From: Microbacterium maritypicum MF109
Lineage (GTDB): Bacteria > Actinomycetota > Actinomycetes > Actinomycetales > Microbacteriaceae
Assembly (NCBI RefSeq): GCF_000455825.1
Contig: NZ_ATAO01000250.1
Coordinates: forward strand, 121,967 to 185,966
Length of the DNA: 64,000 nt
Reading direction: 5' to 3'
A program made the position numbers and the translations under genes. Each line of letters opens with the position of its first letter. The first letter of the stretch is position 1. Of this stretch, positions 10,171 through 18,391 are shown in pieces. The notes under the pieces are model-generated. The model was given only the letters and a program-made list of their open reading frames with translations, was not told where the DNA came from and did no database searches.

Positions 10171-10198
10171 CAGTGTTGACTGTTAACAGTCAACACTG
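10171..10198 (+). promoter_or_regulatory. Perfect 28-bp palindrome, probable GntR operator at the tctC promoter
   Basis: The half-site CAGTGTTGACTGTT is followed by its exact reverse complement, with the centre between 10184 and 10185. TTGACT inside it (10176-10181) can act as -35, with a weak -10 (TACGGT) at 10200-10205. It shares CTGTTAAC plus GTNNACA with the repeat in front of the GntR gene at 5546. It sits between divergent operons, about 50 bases before the solute-binding gene and 80 bases before the phosphatase gene. Confidence 0.75.
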
Positions 10199-10247
10199 CT
10201 ACGGTCGGGGAGTCGACAACAGGGTCGACCCACGTAGAGGAGCAAAG

Positions 10248-11216
10248 ATGCCCCGCAAGCGCATCACCCGGGCGGCCGCCGCGATCGCCGCCCTCGCAGC
10301 CACCGCTCTCATCGTCTCGGCCTGCACCAAGGTCGAGGAGGGCGAGGAAGCCGGATCGGCGTTCCCCGAGAACGACATCCGACTCATCATCCAGGCCAAC
10401 CCCGGCGGAGGGTCCGACCTCTCGTCGCGCGCGCTGGCCACCGAGCTGGAGAAGATCCTCGGCGTCAGCGTCATCCCGGAGAACATGCCCGGTGCCGCCG
10501 GAGCGCTGGCCATGGAGTACGTGGGCGCGCAGGATCCCGACGGGTATGTCATCGGATTCGCGCCGGTCGAGATCGCGATGCTCAACACCACGCAGAGTGC
10601 GAACGTGCTGCCGGACGACTTCGACCTGCTCGGCCAGATCATGCTCGCCCCCGGCGTGGTCACTGTCGGCGCGAACAGCGGTATCGAGACGCTGGAAGAC
10701 CTCGTCTCTCAGGCGAAGGCGGGTGCCGTGACGGTCGCTAACTCCGGCGCCGGCTCCATCTGGGAGGCCGCCACCATCGGGCTCGGCGACGCGACGGACG
10801 CCGACTTCACCCCGGTGCCGTACGACGGAGGAGCGACAGCCGTCGCAGCAGCGGCATCGGGTGAGACCGTCGCCGCCGTCTCCGGCCTCGGCGAAGCCCT
10901 GGCGCAGGGTGAGGCCGTGCGCATCCTGGCTGTCATGAACGACGTGCGCCACCCCGACGCGGAAGACGTCGAGACGGTCGAAGAGGCCATCGGCGAAGAC
11001 GTGATCTTCGGTGGCTGGGGCGGCATCTACGCACCCAAGGGTCTCCCTGACGACGTCAAGACCACGCTCGAAGCCGCCGTGAAGGAAGCCGTCGAGTCCG
11101 ACAGCTACCAGAAGTTCCAGGCCGATGCCGGAAACCTGGTCGTGTACCGCGACTCCGCCGAGTGGACCACCTTCGTCGACGAGCAGTTCGACCTCTTCAA
11201 GGACCTCCTGGGCTGA
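10248..11216 (+). CDS. Tripartite tricarboxylate transporter solute-binding lipoprotein (TctC family)
   Basis: 322 residues. A basic N terminus and hydrophobic stretch end in the lipobox IVSAC, so it is a lipoprotein signal peptide. The mature part has the Bug/TctC fold signature (IRLIIQANPGGGSDLSSRAL, then PGAAGALAMEYV). It would capture a carboxylate outside the cell for TctBA. GAGGAG (10237-10242) sits well before the ATG; an upstream in-frame start would lie within the palindrome and is unlikely. First gene of a transporter-aldolase operon. The substrate is unknown; the FCD-type GntR regulator and the DapA-like aldolase suggest a sugar acid or dicarboxylate. Confidence 0.92.
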   Translation: MPRKRITRAAAAIAALAATALIVSACTKVEEGEEAGSAFPENDIRLIIQANPGGGSDLSSRALATELEKILGVSVIPENMPGAAGALAMEYVGAQDPDGYVIGFAPVEIAMLNTTQSANVLPDDFDLLGQIMLAPGVVTVGANSGIETLEDLVSQAKAGAVTVANSGAGSIWEAATIGLGDATDADFTPVPYDGGATAVAAAASGETVAAVSGLGEALAQGEAVRILAVMNDVRHPDAEDVETVEEAIGEDVIFGGWGGIYAPKGLPDDVKTTLEAAVKEAVESDSYQKFQADAGNLVVYRDSAEWTTFVDEQFDLFKDLLG

Positions 11217-11234
11217 GAAGACCGGATCGCCGAT

Positions 11235-11268
11235 GCTGCGGGGCCGGGCTCATCACCGGCCCCGCAGC
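11235..11268 (+). terminator. Intra-operon stem-loop after the solute-binding gene
   Basis: GCTGCGGGGCCGG (11235-11247) pairs perfectly with 11256-11268 over 13 bp with an 8-base loop and no T-run. Placed between the binding-protein gene and the membrane-subunit genes, it could stabilise the upstream mRNA or attenuate the downstream genes, so that binding protein exceeds membrane subunits. Confidence 0.75.
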
Positions 11269-11304
11269 ACCCACCCTCACTTCTCGGATCAGGAAAGGAG
11301 CACC

Positions 11305-11862
11305 ATGTCGACCTCCGCATCGGACGGGTCTGCAACGCACGCCTCCGTTGCCGCCACGGACGACGGGTACCAGGGCGCCTCCGCCTCGCGTCCCCTCGAG
11401 ATCGTGTTCGCGGTCGTCGCCCTCGGGTTCACCGCCGGCTACCTCTTCCTCGCAACGCAGGTCCCGCTGCGCCGCGAGGCCGCCCCCGGGCAGATCGACG
11501 CCCGCTTCTGGCCCCTCGTCATCGGGGTCACCGGCGTCGTCATCGCCATCGCGCTGCTCGCGGTCGCGATCACCCGTCCGGCCCCCACCCGTGAAGACCT
11601 CGAGCGCATCCAGCCAGGAGGCTACCTGCGCGTGATCGCCACCCTCGCGATCACCGGCACCTTCATCGCGCTGTGGTCGCTGGGTTCGGTCATCCTGTTC
11701 GGCTACCGCATCGAGGTCTTCCCGATCGCCGCCGCTCTGCTGATGGCCGCCCTCATGCTCCTCTACGGCCACCGCCGCTGGCTGAGCCTCGTCATCTACT
11801 CCGTCTCCGTCACGGCGTTCGTCTACGTCGTGTTCGGGATGCTCCTGAGGATCCCCCTGTGA
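11305..11862 (+). CDS. Tripartite tricarboxylate transporter small membrane subunit (TctB family)
   Basis: A 185-residue protein with a polar N terminus of about 30 residues and four predicted membrane segments (about 32-52, 72-95, 108-135, 140-180), including RFWPLVIGVTGVV, typical of TctB. It forms the membrane complex with TctA. AGGAAAGGAG precedes the ATG. Its stop codon overlaps the GTG start of the TctA gene (GTGA). Confidence 0.9.
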   Translation: MSTSASDGSATHASVAATDDGYQGASASRPLEIVFAVVALGFTAGYLFLATQVPLRREAAPGQIDARFWPLVIGVTGVVIAIALLAVAITRPAPTREDLERIQPGGYLRVIATLAITGTFIALWSLGSVILFGYRIEVFPIAAALLMAALMLLYGHRRWLSLVIYSVSVTAFVYVVFGMLLRIPL

Positions 11863-13514
11863 ACGCGCTCATGGAGGGGCTGAACTCGCTCCTCGACATC
11901 TCGATCCTGCTCTACATGCTCGTCGGCCTCGTGCTCGGGTTCATGGTCGGAGCGTTCCCCGGCATCACCGCGACCATGGCCGTCGCCCTCGCCGCCGGCT
12001 TCACGATGACCCTCGAGCCCGTGCAGGGTCTCGCCGTGCTGCTGACGATCTACGTCGCGGCGAACTTCGGCGACCGGGTGCCGTCCATCCTGATCAACAC
12101 CCCGGGCACGCCCGCGTCCATCGCCACCACCCTCGACGGGTATCCGATGGCGAAGCAGGGAAGGGCGGGGCTCGCGCTCACCGTCTCGGCGATCGTCTCG
12201 GCGGTCGGCATCCTCGCCTCACTCGTGCTCTTCGCGGTCGCCGCCGTGCCGATCGCCAGCTTCGCCCGCGACTACTTCAAGTCGCCCGAGCTGTTCGCGC
12301 TCGTGGTCTTCGGCATCGCGATCATGATCGGCATCTCGTCGAAGTCGATGCTCAAGGGCATTCTCGCCGGACTCTTCGGCCTCATGCTCGGCAGCGTCGG
12401 CACGTACGCGGCCACCGCCGACCAGCGCTTCACCTTCGGGGTGCTCGAACTCGTCGAGGGCGTCAACTTCATCGCCGTGATCATCGGACTCTTCGGCATC
12501 GCCGAGCTGTTCGACCAGCTGCTCACGCATCGGAAGTCGGCCGTGCGCCCGATCTCGAGTCTCGGCCGCTGGTGGCCGAACCGCGCCGAACTGAAGCAGA
12601 GCGGGCGCGCGACCGCGGTCGGCGGCGCCGTCGGACTCGGTGTCGGGCTCATCCCCGCGGCCGGTGGGGACATCGCCGGACTCATCGGATGGGAGCGGGC
12701 ACGCAAGGCGTCGAAGCACCCCGAGATGTTCGGCAAGGGATCGATCGAGGGTGTCGCCGCCTCCGACACCGCCTCCAGCGCCACCCTCGGCGGCTCCCTC
12801 ACGACGACCATGGCCCTCGGCATCCCCGGTGACTCGGTGATGGCCGTGATGATCGGCTCGATGATCATCTGGGGCATCACCCCCGGTCCCACACTCTTCA
12901 CCAACCGCCCCGACCTGGTCGTCTCGATCGTGGGCATCATGCTGATCGCGACGATCCTCTCCCTCGCGCTCAGCCTGGTGCGCATGAAGGGCATGGTGAA
13001 GCTGCTCGACGTGCCGCAGCCGTATCTGTGGAGCGGCATCCTGATCTTCTGCATCATCGGCACCTACGCCACCTCGAACAGCCTCTCGACGGTCGTGACG
13101 ATGCTCGTCTTCGGTGTGATCGGAGTGCTGCTCAAGCGCATGCAGGTGCCGGCCGGTCCGGTCGTGCTCGGCCTCCTGCTCGGACCGCTCGCCGAGGAGA
13201 ACCTCGCCCGCACGCTGGCGATCCTCCCCACGCGTCCGTTCTTCGAGGTGGTCAGCCCCATCGCGCTCGTGCTGCTCGCCCTGGCCGTGCTCTCGATCGT
13301 GATGCCGGCCATCCGCGCCGCCCGGAGGCCCCGTGCCGAGCGCGCCTCGCTCGCGGACTCGATCCTGCACGACGACAGCATCCAGCAGATCGAGAAGGCA
13401 CACGACGAGCTCGCCGCCCAGCCCGATCTGCTCACCTCCACCGTCCGCAACGTCGACACCTCAGGGCGTCATGCCCGCAAGACCCGCAAGAACTCCGAGG
13501 AGACCGAGAAGTGA
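11859..13514 (+). CDS. Tripartite tricarboxylate transporter large permease (TctA family)
   Basis: A 551-residue polytopic protein. It carries the TctA signatures GAFPGITATMAVALAAG, SILINTPGTPASIATTLDGYP and, later, GEGSxxGVAASDTASSATLGGSL-like and TTMALGIPGDSVMAVMIG segments. The GTG at 11859 overlaps the TctB stop by 4 bases; ATG at 11871 is an alternative start. The C-terminal tail of about 60 residues is charged and cytoplasmic. It would drive cation-coupled uptake of the ligand presented by the lipoprotein. The stop overlaps the GTG of the aldolase gene. Confidence 0.94.
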   Translation: MNALMEGLNSLLDISILLYMLVGLVLGFMVGAFPGITATMAVALAAGFTMTLEPVQGLAVLLTIYVAANFGDRVPSILINTPGTPASIATTLDGYPMAKQGRAGLALTVSAIVSAVGILASLVLFAVAAVPIASFARDYFKSPELFALVVFGIAIMIGISSKSMLKGILAGLFGLMLGSVGTYAATADQRFTFGVLELVEGVNFIAVIIGLFGIAELFDQLLTHRKSAVRPISSLGRWWPNRAELKQSGRATAVGGAVGLGVGLIPAAGGDIAGLIGWERARKASKHPEMFGKGSIEGVAASDTASSATLGGSLTTTMALGIPGDSVMAVMIGSMIIWGITPGPTLFTNRPDLVVSIVGIMLIATILSLALSLVRMKGMVKLLDVPQPYLWSGILIFCIIGTYATSNSLSTVVTMLVFGVIGVLLKRMQVPAGPVVLGLLLGPLAEENLARTLAILPTRPFFEVVSPIALVLLALAVLSIVMPAIRAARRPRAERASLADSILHDDSIQQIEKAHDELAAQPDLLTSTVRNVDTSGRHARKTRKNSEETEK

Positions 13515-14380
13515 CCCGCTATGACATCCTGACCGCCGTGCCCACCGCGTTCCACCGCGACGGCACCCTCGACATCGAGGGCTCGCGTGCGATCTTCCGG
13601 TTCGTCGCCGATTCGGGGAACGAGGGAGCGTTCGTGCTCGGCACGACGGGCGAGTTCCCCGCCGTGGACGCCGACGAGTTCGCGGCCATCGTGGAAGCGG
13701 CGTTGGCCGAGCTGCAAGAGCGCATGCGCGTGGTCGTGCACGTCGGTCGCCCCAGCACCTTCGAGGCCGTGCGGCTGACCCGTATCGCCCGCCGACTGGG
13801 CGCGACCGAGTTCGCCGCGCTGACGCCGTACTACCTGCAGGCCACGGACGACGCGATCTTCGAGTACTACCGCGCGGTGTCGGAGGCCGTCGGGGACGGG
13901 CGGCTGTACGTGTACATCTACCCGGCCCGCAGCGGCAACCCGGTGTCGCCGGAGCTCCTCGCGCGTCTCGCACGACTGCCCAACGTCGTGGGCGCCAAGA
14001 TCAGCGAACTCTCCCTCGACGACATCGCCGCCTACCGTACCGTCGTGCCCGCCGACTTCGACCTCTACACCGGCGCCGACCGCGACCTGATCGCGGCCGT
14101 CGAGGTGGGGGCGCAGGGCGTCGTGTCCGGGGTATCGTCCGTCACGCCGAAGCCGTTCCGCGCCCTCGCCGACGCCGCGCGGTCCGGGGACGCGGCGGCC
14201 ATCGTCGCTGCGCAGGCCGCGGTCGACGATGTGGTCGCGCTCATCGGTGGCGACATGGCCCGCATGAAGGAGGCGTACCGCGTGCTCGACGTGGTCGACA
14301 CGCACTGCCGCATGGCGATCGCCGAGCCGAGTGCCGCCGAGCGCACCGCCGTCGCCGAGGTGGTGGCCGCGCACCGGTGA
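13511..14380 (+). CDS. Dihydrodipicolinate synthase / N-acetylneuraminate lyase family aldolase
   Basis: A 289-residue TIM-barrel aldolase. It has GTTGE (44-48), the pyruvate-binding motif, the catalytic Tyr137 in YIYPAR and the Schiff-base Lys163 in VVGAKISE. The GTGA overlap with the permease gene shows it belongs to the transporter operon, so a catabolic role (cleaving or dehydrating the imported sugar acid) is more likely than lysine synthesis. The substrate cannot be assigned from these residues. Beta-keto-acid, KDG and 5-keto-4-deoxyglucarate enzymes all fall in this family. Confidence 0.88.
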   Translation: MTRYDILTAVPTAFHRDGTLDIEGSRAIFRFVADSGNEGAFVLGTTGEFPAVDADEFAAIVEAALAELQERMRVVVHVGRPSTFEAVRLTRIARRLGATEFAALTPYYLQATDDAIFEYYRAVSEAVGDGRLYVYIYPARSGNPVSPELLARLARLPNVVGAKISELSLDDIAAYRTVVPADFDLYTGADRDLIAAVEVGAQGVVSGVSSVTPKPFRALADAARSGDAAAIVAAQAAVDDVVALIGGDMARMKEAYRVLDVVDTHCRMAIAEPSAAERTAVAEVVAAHR

Positions 14381-14499
14381 CACGTCACAGGTGACACGGT
14401 CACAGGAGATGGAAATGTCGTCTTCCTAGCGTGGAACCAGGGAACGACCCTGCTCCGCGCCTGGCGCGCGGGTGTCCTGCCACGAAGGAAGAACTCCTC

Positions 14500-14940
14500 A
14501 TGACGAACACCACAGCCCCCTCCGCCGCACCCTCGCTGGGACTCCTGGTCCTCCGCGTGGTCGTCGGCGCGATCTTCGCCGCACACGGCGCGCAGAAGAT
14601 CTTCGAGTTCACGCTCCCCGGAACGATCGGCAGCTTCGCAGGCATGGGGATTCCGCTCCCGGAGATCGCCGGCCCTGTCGTCGCCTTCGTCGAGCTCATC
14701 GGCGGCATCCTGTTGATCCTCGGCCTCTTCACCCGTCCTGTCGGTATCCTGCTGGCCATCGACATGATCGTCGCGCTCATCGCCGTGCACCTTCCCGCGG
14801 GCCTCTGGGTCGGCGAGGGCGGCTACGAGTTCGTCGCCGTCCTCGGTGCGGCAGCTCTCGCCCTCGCGCTCACAGGCGCCGGGCGTTTCTCCCTGGACGG
14901 TGCGTTCCTGCGGGGACGCGCACCGGCCTGGCTGAGCTGA
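14500..14940 (+). CDS. DoxX family membrane protein
   Basis: A 146-residue protein with four membrane segments (about 10-32, 52-75, 78-100, 108-128). The DoxX signatures are VLRVVVGAIFAAHGAQKIFEF and ELIGGILLILGLFTRPVGILLA. GAAGGAAG lies just before the ATG. DoxX-like proteins are small inner-membrane proteins often linked to oxidative stress or quinone biology, but no precise function is proven for this one. It stands alone, followed by a strong hairpin. Confidence 0.88.
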   Translation: MTNTTAPSAAPSLGLLVLRVVVGAIFAAHGAQKIFEFTLPGTIGSFAGMGIPLPEIAGPVVAFVELIGGILLILGLFTRPVGILLAIDMIVALIAVHLPAGLWVGEGGYEFVAVLGAAALALALTGAGRFSLDGAFLRGRAPAWLS

Positions 14941-14954
14941 AGAACCTCCGCATC

Positions 14955-14995
14955 ACGACGGATGCCGCGGCCCGAGGGGTCGCGGCATCCGTCGT
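14955..14995 (+). terminator. Stem-loop terminator after the DoxX gene
   Basis: A perfect 15-bp stem (14955-14969 with 14981-14995), half-site ACGACGGATGCCGCG, with an 11-base loop, 15 bases after the stop codon. The tail is short of T, as is common in high-GC actinobacteria. Confidence 0.8.
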
Positions 14996-15068
14996 CTGTG
15001 CGGGGTGTGTTGCGGAAGGGAAACCCGCATTCCGCGTCGTTGCGGCCTCCACGCGCACCTCCGCTTTC

Positions 15069-15096
15069 GTTTTCGACGACAAAGGTATGCGAAAAC
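15069..15096 (+). promoter_or_regulatory. Inverted repeat in A-rich leader of the sugar ABC operon
   Basis: GTTTTCG (15069-15075) and CGAAAAC (15090-15096) are 7-base arms 14 bases apart. They are followed by an unusually A-rich stretch (15091-15110) in otherwise about 70% GC DNA. A possible -10 (TAAACT) lies at 15161-15166. The repeat is a candidate operator for the DeoR regulator encoded at the end of this cluster; that link is an inference. Confidence 0.4.
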
Positions 15097-15220
15097 ACAA
15101 AAAAGAAAAGACTTTCACTGAGGTTCCCCGTATTCCTGGCGTCAAATACGCAAATAAACCTAAACTGAGCGCATTCGGCATCTCGCCGAGGACTTTTACA
15201 GCGAAGTAAGGGGATTGCAG

Positions 15221-16537
15221 ATGAAGCTCAAGAGGAGCCTGGCGGGAGTGGCCACGGTCATCACCGCCCTCGGAGTCACCGCCTGCGCCGGCGGCGCAGC
15301 GCCGGACGCGTCGGGAAACGCCTCCAGCGACACCATCACGTTCCGCTCGTGGAGCCCGATCGAGCAGACGACCCGTCAGATGATCGAGGCCTTCCAAGCG
15401 GAGAACGACGGATCGAAGATCGACGCGACGATCTTCAACTACCCGGAGTACCTCGTCGACCTGCAGAGCCGTGCCAGCTCGAACACGATGCCCGACGTGC
15501 TCGGCCTGCAGCCCGGAGCGCTCACCCAGCAGTACCGCGAGAACCTGATGCCTCTGCAGGACTGCGCCGCCGAGACCTGGGGTGACGACTGGCAGAGCAA
15601 GTTCTACCCGATCGGCATCGAACAGGCCCGAATGGGCAACCCCGAGGGCGACGACAACTTCTACTCGCTCCCCATCCTCACCCAGACGGTCAACCTCTGG
15701 GCCAACTCCGAGATCTTCGACGACGCCGGTCTGAGTGTGCCGAAGACCTGGGACGAGCTCGTGCAGACCACGAAGGACCTGAGCGGTGGCGACGCCGCCC
15801 CGTTCCTCCTGCCCGCGAAGGACTCCTGGCTGCGCAACGTCGTCTTCCTGCAGATCGCCAACAACGTCTCGCCCGGAACCGTCTATGAGGCAGAGGCCGG
15901 TTCCGTGCAATGGACAGACCCGGCCATCGTGAAGGCGTTCGAGTACTGGGGCAAGCTGTTCTCCGACGGCATCGCCCAGGACGGTGCGATCGGCCTCGAC
16001 GCCTACCCGTCGGCGGTGAACCAGTTCGAGGCGGGCAACGCCGCCATGATCCCCCTCGGTGCCTGGTGGATCCAGCAGTCCGACCCGACCAAGTCCGACA
16101 TCCCGCCGCTGTCGGAGGGCATGTCCGGGTACGAGCCGTTCCTGTTCCCGACCATCCCCGGCGGTGCCGCCGAGCCGCAGTTCGTCGGCGGCATCGACGT
16201 GAGCCTGGGCATCTCGAAGAACACGGCCAACCCCGACCTCGCCTGCAAGGTGCTCACCGACTTCATCGCCGGCTCCGCCGCGCAGAAGCTCGTCAACACC
16301 ATGAACGATGTCCCCGCCGTCACCGGTCTCGCTCCGGAGAAGTTCACGAGCGAGAAGCAGGAGCAGATCTGGAACCTGTTCGTCGACGAGTGGCTCCCGC
16401 AGGTGAAGTACTCGCGCTACTTCGAGTCGCCCAAGCTCGACCAGGCCGTGGCCGATGCGCTCGCCGCCATCGCGACCGGTGACGCCACTCCGCAGGAGGC
16501 AGCGGAATCCGTCCAGGCCGTCCAGGACACCCTGTAG
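15221..16537 (+). CDS. Sugar ABC transporter substrate-binding lipoprotein
   Basis: A 438-residue family 1 extracellular solute-binding protein. The signal peptide ends in a lipobox (LGVTAC). The mature domain has TITFRSWSPIEQTTRQMIEAF at its start and conserved WDELVQTTKDL and AMIPLGAWWIQQ segments. AAGGGG precedes the ATG. It is first in a six-gene operon with two permeases, a kinase and two aldolases, so the ligand is probably a monosaccharide or polyol fed into those enzymes. No ABC ATPase is encoded here; a shared MsiK-type ATPase elsewhere is typical for actinobacteria. Confidence 0.93.
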   Translation: MKLKRSLAGVATVITALGVTACAGGAAPDASGNASSDTITFRSWSPIEQTTRQMIEAFQAENDGSKIDATIFNYPEYLVDLQSRASSNTMPDVLGLQPGALTQQYRENLMPLQDCAAETWGDDWQSKFYPIGIEQARMGNPEGDDNFYSLPILTQTVNLWANSEIFDDAGLSVPKTWDELVQTTKDLSGGDAAPFLLPAKDSWLRNVVFLQIANNVSPGTVYEAEAGSVQWTDPAIVKAFEYWGKLFSDGIAQDGAIGLDAYPSAVNQFEAGNAAMIPLGAWWIQQSDPTKSDIPPLSEGMSGYEPFLFPTIPGGAAEPQFVGGIDVSLGISKNTANPDLACKVLTDFIAGSAAQKLVNTMNDVPAVTGLAPEKFTSEKQEQIWNLFVDEWLPQVKYSRYFESPKLDQAVADALAAIATGDATPQEAAESVQAVQDTL

Positions 16538-16568
16538 CTCAGGAACCTGTGGCAGCAGTGGAGTTCGT

Positions 16569-16600
16569 GCAGGGTCCGGGACCTCTTCCCCGGACCCTGC
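16569..16600 (+). terminator. Intra-operon stem-loop between binding protein and permease genes
   Basis: GCAGGGTCCGGG (16569-16580) pairs perfectly with 16589-16600 (12 bp) around an 8-base loop. It is placed exactly like the hairpin at 11235 in the other transporter operon and probably adjusts the binding-protein to permease ratio. Confidence 0.75.
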
Positions 16601-16616
16601 GCCGAGAGGAGCGCGC

Positions 16617-17507
16617 ATGAAGATCCTGACGAGAGAGCGGCTGGTCGGCCTGGCCTTCCTGGCACCGACCCTCATCCTGTTCGCCGTATTCGTCGTGTAC
16701 CCGATCGTGTACAACGTGCAGGCGAGCACGCTCGACTGGGACGGTGTCAACGTCGGCACGGCAGTCGGCATCGGCAACTACCTGGAGCTGTTCCAGGATC
16801 CGACGTTCCTCATCACGCTGCGCAACTCGGCGTTCTGGATCGTGCTGACGATCGTCCCCCAGGGCGTGATCGGCTTCCTCCTCGCCGTCGCCCTCAACCA
16901 GGGGCTCCGCGGCAGCACGATCTACCGGGCGATCTTCTTCATCCCCGCGATCCTCTCGCCGGTCGTGGTCGGGATCGTGTGGCAGCGCATCCTCGACCCT
17001 TTCAACGGCGTGCTCACCGCCATCGGCAAGGCCACAGGGCTCACCTTCCTCGGCGGCAACTACCTGGCCGATCCGCAGACGGCGATCTTCGCGGTGATCT
17101 TCGTGAACGTCTGGATGTGGACCGGGTTCTCGATGCTGTTCTACCTCGCGGGGCTGCAGCTGATCGATCCCAGCCTCGTGGAGGCGGCGCGCATCGACGG
17201 CGCCAACGGTTTCCAGACCATGGTGCGGATCACGTTCCCCCTGCTGAAGACCACCACACTGTCGCTCGTGCTCCTCGGGATCATCGGTTCGCTCAAGACC
17301 TTCGAGCTCGTCTACGTGCTCACGCAGGGCGGACCCAACCACGCGTCGGAGATGCTGCCCACCTTCGCGTTCCTGGAGGCGTTCCAGCTGCAGAACGTCG
17401 GGTACGCCTCGGCCATCAGCGTCGTGCTGCTCGTCGTCGCCGTCGTGAGCTCGCTCTCGATGGTGCGGGTGTTCGGCGCCGGATTCATCACAGGAGACGA
17501 GAAATGA
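16617..17507 (+). CDS. Sugar ABC transporter permease (MalF/UgpA type)
   Basis: A 296-residue protein with six predicted membrane segments. The EAA cytoplasmic loop reads EAARIDGANGFQTMVRITFPLL, the site that docks the ATPase. GAGAGGAG precedes the ATG. The stop overlaps the next permease start (ATGA). It partners with the following gene to form the channel for the lipoprotein-bound sugar. Confidence 0.93.
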   Translation: MKILTRERLVGLAFLAPTLILFAVFVVYPIVYNVQASTLDWDGVNVGTAVGIGNYLELFQDPTFLITLRNSAFWIVLTIVPQGVIGFLLAVALNQGLRGSTIYRAIFFIPAILSPVVVGIVWQRILDPFNGVLTAIGKATGLTFLGGNYLADPQTAIFAVIFVNVWMWTGFSMLFYLAGLQLIDPSLVEAARIDGANGFQTMVRITFPLLKTTTLSLVLLGIIGSLKTFELVYVLTQGGPNHASEMLPTFAFLEAFQLQNVGYASAISVVLLVVAVVSSLSMVRVFGAGFITGDEK

Positions 17508-18391
17508 CCGCGACGAGCGAGACCCGCACCCTGATCGTCCCGAAGGACACCGTCGGCCGTCACCGCCACGGTGCTCCCGGACGCCGCGTCGGCTGGCTGC
17601 ACTTCGTGCTCGTGCCGCTCGCCGTGCTCTGGCTCGTACCGATCATCATGGTCGTCGGGCTCTCGATGATGCCGCCGAACAACCCCGGCACGCAGTTCTT
17701 CGGGCTGTTCCCCGCGGAATTCAGCGTCAAGAACTACCTCACGATCTGGGACCAGAACCCGATCCTGTTGCACCTGCTCAACAGCCTCCTCATCACGGTG
17801 CCTTCGGTGCTGCTGGTCTGTCTGCTCGGATCGATGACCGCGTTCGCCCTGGCCCGACTGCGGGTTCCGCTGAAGGCCCTGATCTTCGGGGTGCTGATCC
17901 TCGCGCTGATCCTCCCGATGTCGAGCATCGTGGTCGCGACGTTCCGCATCCTGCAGTCGATGCAGCTGTACAACAACCTCCTCGGGCTCGTCCTGGTGTA
18001 CAGCGCACTCGGCCTGCCGTTCGCGGTCATCATCATCCGCACCTCCTACCTCGCGATCCCGCTCGAGACCTACGAGGCCGCACGACTCGACGGGGCGAAC
18101 AGCTGGCAGATCTTCTGGCGCATCTACCTGCCGCTCGGCAAGCCCGCCCTCGCCGTGGTCGCGGTGTGGCAGACGATGATGAGCTGGAACGACTTCCTGC
18201 TGCCGCTCGTCACGCTCGGCGACAACGAGCTCAAGCCGCTCACCCTCGTGCCGCTCGCCTACCGCGGCATGTACCTGTCACAGCCGGGGGCACTGTTCGC
18301 GATCCTGGTGCTGATCTCCATCCCGGTCGTGCTGCTGTTCGTCTTCATCCAGAAGTACCTGGTGAACGGCCTGTCGGGAGCGATCAAATGA
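17504..18391 (+). CDS. Sugar ABC transporter permease (MalG/UgpE type)
   Basis: A 295-residue protein with a polar N terminus of about 30 residues and six membrane segments. Its EAA loop is YEAARLDGANSWQIFWRIYLPL. The end (QKYLVNGLSGAIK) is typical of the MalG type. It overlaps both neighbours by 4 bases (ATGA), which supports tight coupling from the first permease through to the kinase. Confidence 0.93.
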   Translation: MTATSETRTLIVPKDTVGRHRHGAPGRRVGWLHFVLVPLAVLWLVPIIMVVGLSMMPPNNPGTQFFGLFPAEFSVKNYLTIWDQNPILLHLLNSLLITVPSVLLVCLLGSMTAFALARLRVPLKALIFGVLILALILPMSSIVVATFRILQSMQLYNNLLGLVLVYSALGLPFAVIIIRTSYLAIPLETYEAARLDGANSWQIFWRIYLPLGKPALAVVAVWQTMMSWNDFLLPLVTLGDNELKPLTLVPLAYRGMYLSQPGALFAILVLISIPVVLLFVFIQKYLVNGLSGAIK

